A DNA stretch of 22,575 bases, taken from assembly GCA_900753685.1 (NCBI GenBank), contig CAAEAB010000219.1, positions 1-22,575 of the forward strand, written 5' to 3'. The DNA is from Lachnospiraceae bacterium (GTDB lineage: Bacteria; Bacillota; Clostridia; Lachnospirales; Lachnospiraceae). The notes beneath the pieces were generated by a model. That model saw only the letters and a program-made list of their open reading frames with translations. It had not been told where the DNA came from and ran no database searches. The position numbers were made by a program, and so were the translations under genes. This document shows positions 22,354-22,575 of this stretch, piece after piece. How positions within the stretch are numbered: position 1 is the stretch's first letter; each line of letters opens with the position of its first letter.

Positions 22354-22575
22354 CACTTTCTGCCTCCCTCATAATACCCTGCCAGCCACCGGCAAAATAC
22401 AATATAAACGCCGCTGCTCAGACGATTCAAATTCTGAATAATATCCGGCCGCTCTACAACGCCTTCCACCGTCATAAAGGCATGGGCCGCGGAAAGCTCC
22501 ACTTCCCGCACCTTTGCCCGGAGATGGTTTAAGTCCGCCGCCATCCGCCCCATTGTATAGTCGGGAATCGGATGG
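22353..22575 (-). CDS. eutT: EutT-type ATP:cob(I)alamin adenosyltransferase, C-terminal end (cut by window edge)
   Basis: The last ~73 codons of a gene that continues beyond the window. The visible sequence DLNHLRAKVREVELSAAHAF followed by VERPDIIQNLNRLSSGVYIVF matches the C-terminal helices of EutT (the LLRTKVRETE and RPDILQALNRLSSTVYVM segments of the enteric protein). EutT makes adenosylcobalamin for ethanolamine ammonia-lyase. The frame is open to the window edge, so the internal ATG at 22553 is not the start. Its stop overlaps the pduL start, so the two genes are translationally coupled. It is the best single marker that this is an ethanolamine-type or other B12-dependent compartment. 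Confidence 0.87.
   Translation of the reverse strand, partial: HPIPDYTMGRMAADLNHLRAKVREVELSAAHAFMTVEGVVERPDIIQNLNRLSSGVYIVFCRWLAGYYEGGRK

Noticed and set aside
22353..22553. A separate 66-residue gene starting at the ATG at 22553
   Set aside because: The frame stays open upstream to the window edge and matches the C-terminus of EutT, so the ATG is internal.

Overview
The window reads as a low-to-mid GC Firmicute, most likely a gut Clostridium of the Lachnospiraceae type. The reasons are strong AGGAGG-type ribosome binding sites, short AT-rich promoters, U-tailed hairpin terminators, a lone 3-hydroxybutyryl-CoA dehydrogenase, sigma-54, and a DUF5717-like protein that I associate with Lachnospiraceae. 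Genus assignment is inference. No rRNA, tRNA, CRISPR array, insertion sequence or prophage gene was seen.

Layout. (1) 1-2580: start of a DUF5717-like protein (-), a CobD-like PLP enzyme (+), and a small VTC/polyphosphate-polymerase-like protein (-) that seems to lack several catalytic residues. (2) 2706-6657 (-): a four-gene ABC uptake operon (lipoprotein binding protein, two permeases, ATPase). A large hairpin separates the binding protein from the permeases. Its 321-bp leader holds a SigA-type promoter, an inverted repeat next to the -35, and a sigma-54-like site. (3) 6979-9278 (-): purA and hbd, each with its own near-identical promoter. (4) 9414-10967 (-): a cysteine-desulfurase-fold protein missing its key catalytic residues, followed by ridA. 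(5) 11104-11811 (+): a DUF421/YetF membrane protein whose stop codon overlaps that of a convergent D-2-hydroxyacid dehydrogenase, which follows an alanyl-tRNA editing protein (-). (6) 14035-17488 (-): rpoN, a cytidylate-kinase-like protein and a MATE exporter. (7) 17612-18502 (+): a LysR regulator divergent from the MATE gene, with a shared operator-like repeat. (8) 18471-22575 (-): the distal end of a bacterial microcompartment operon, in transcription order eutT (cut by the window end), pduL, eutN, pduS-like, pduT-like, eutS, eutP. It closes with a terminator lying inside the 3' end of the LysR gene.

The microcompartment block is a tightly coupled operon. EutT identifies it as an ethanolamine-type (or related B12-dependent) compartment. 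PduS and PduT add a flavin/Fe-S electron path through the shell, and PduL makes acyl-phosphate from acyl-CoA. The signature lyase and aldehyde dehydrogenase must lie beyond 22575.

The most unusual items are the catalytically stripped cysteine-desulfurase homologue paired with RidA, the degenerate VTC-like protein, the PduL carrying an EutT-N-terminus-like tail, and a candidate sigma-54 promoter for the ABC operon in a genome that encodes RpoN nearby.
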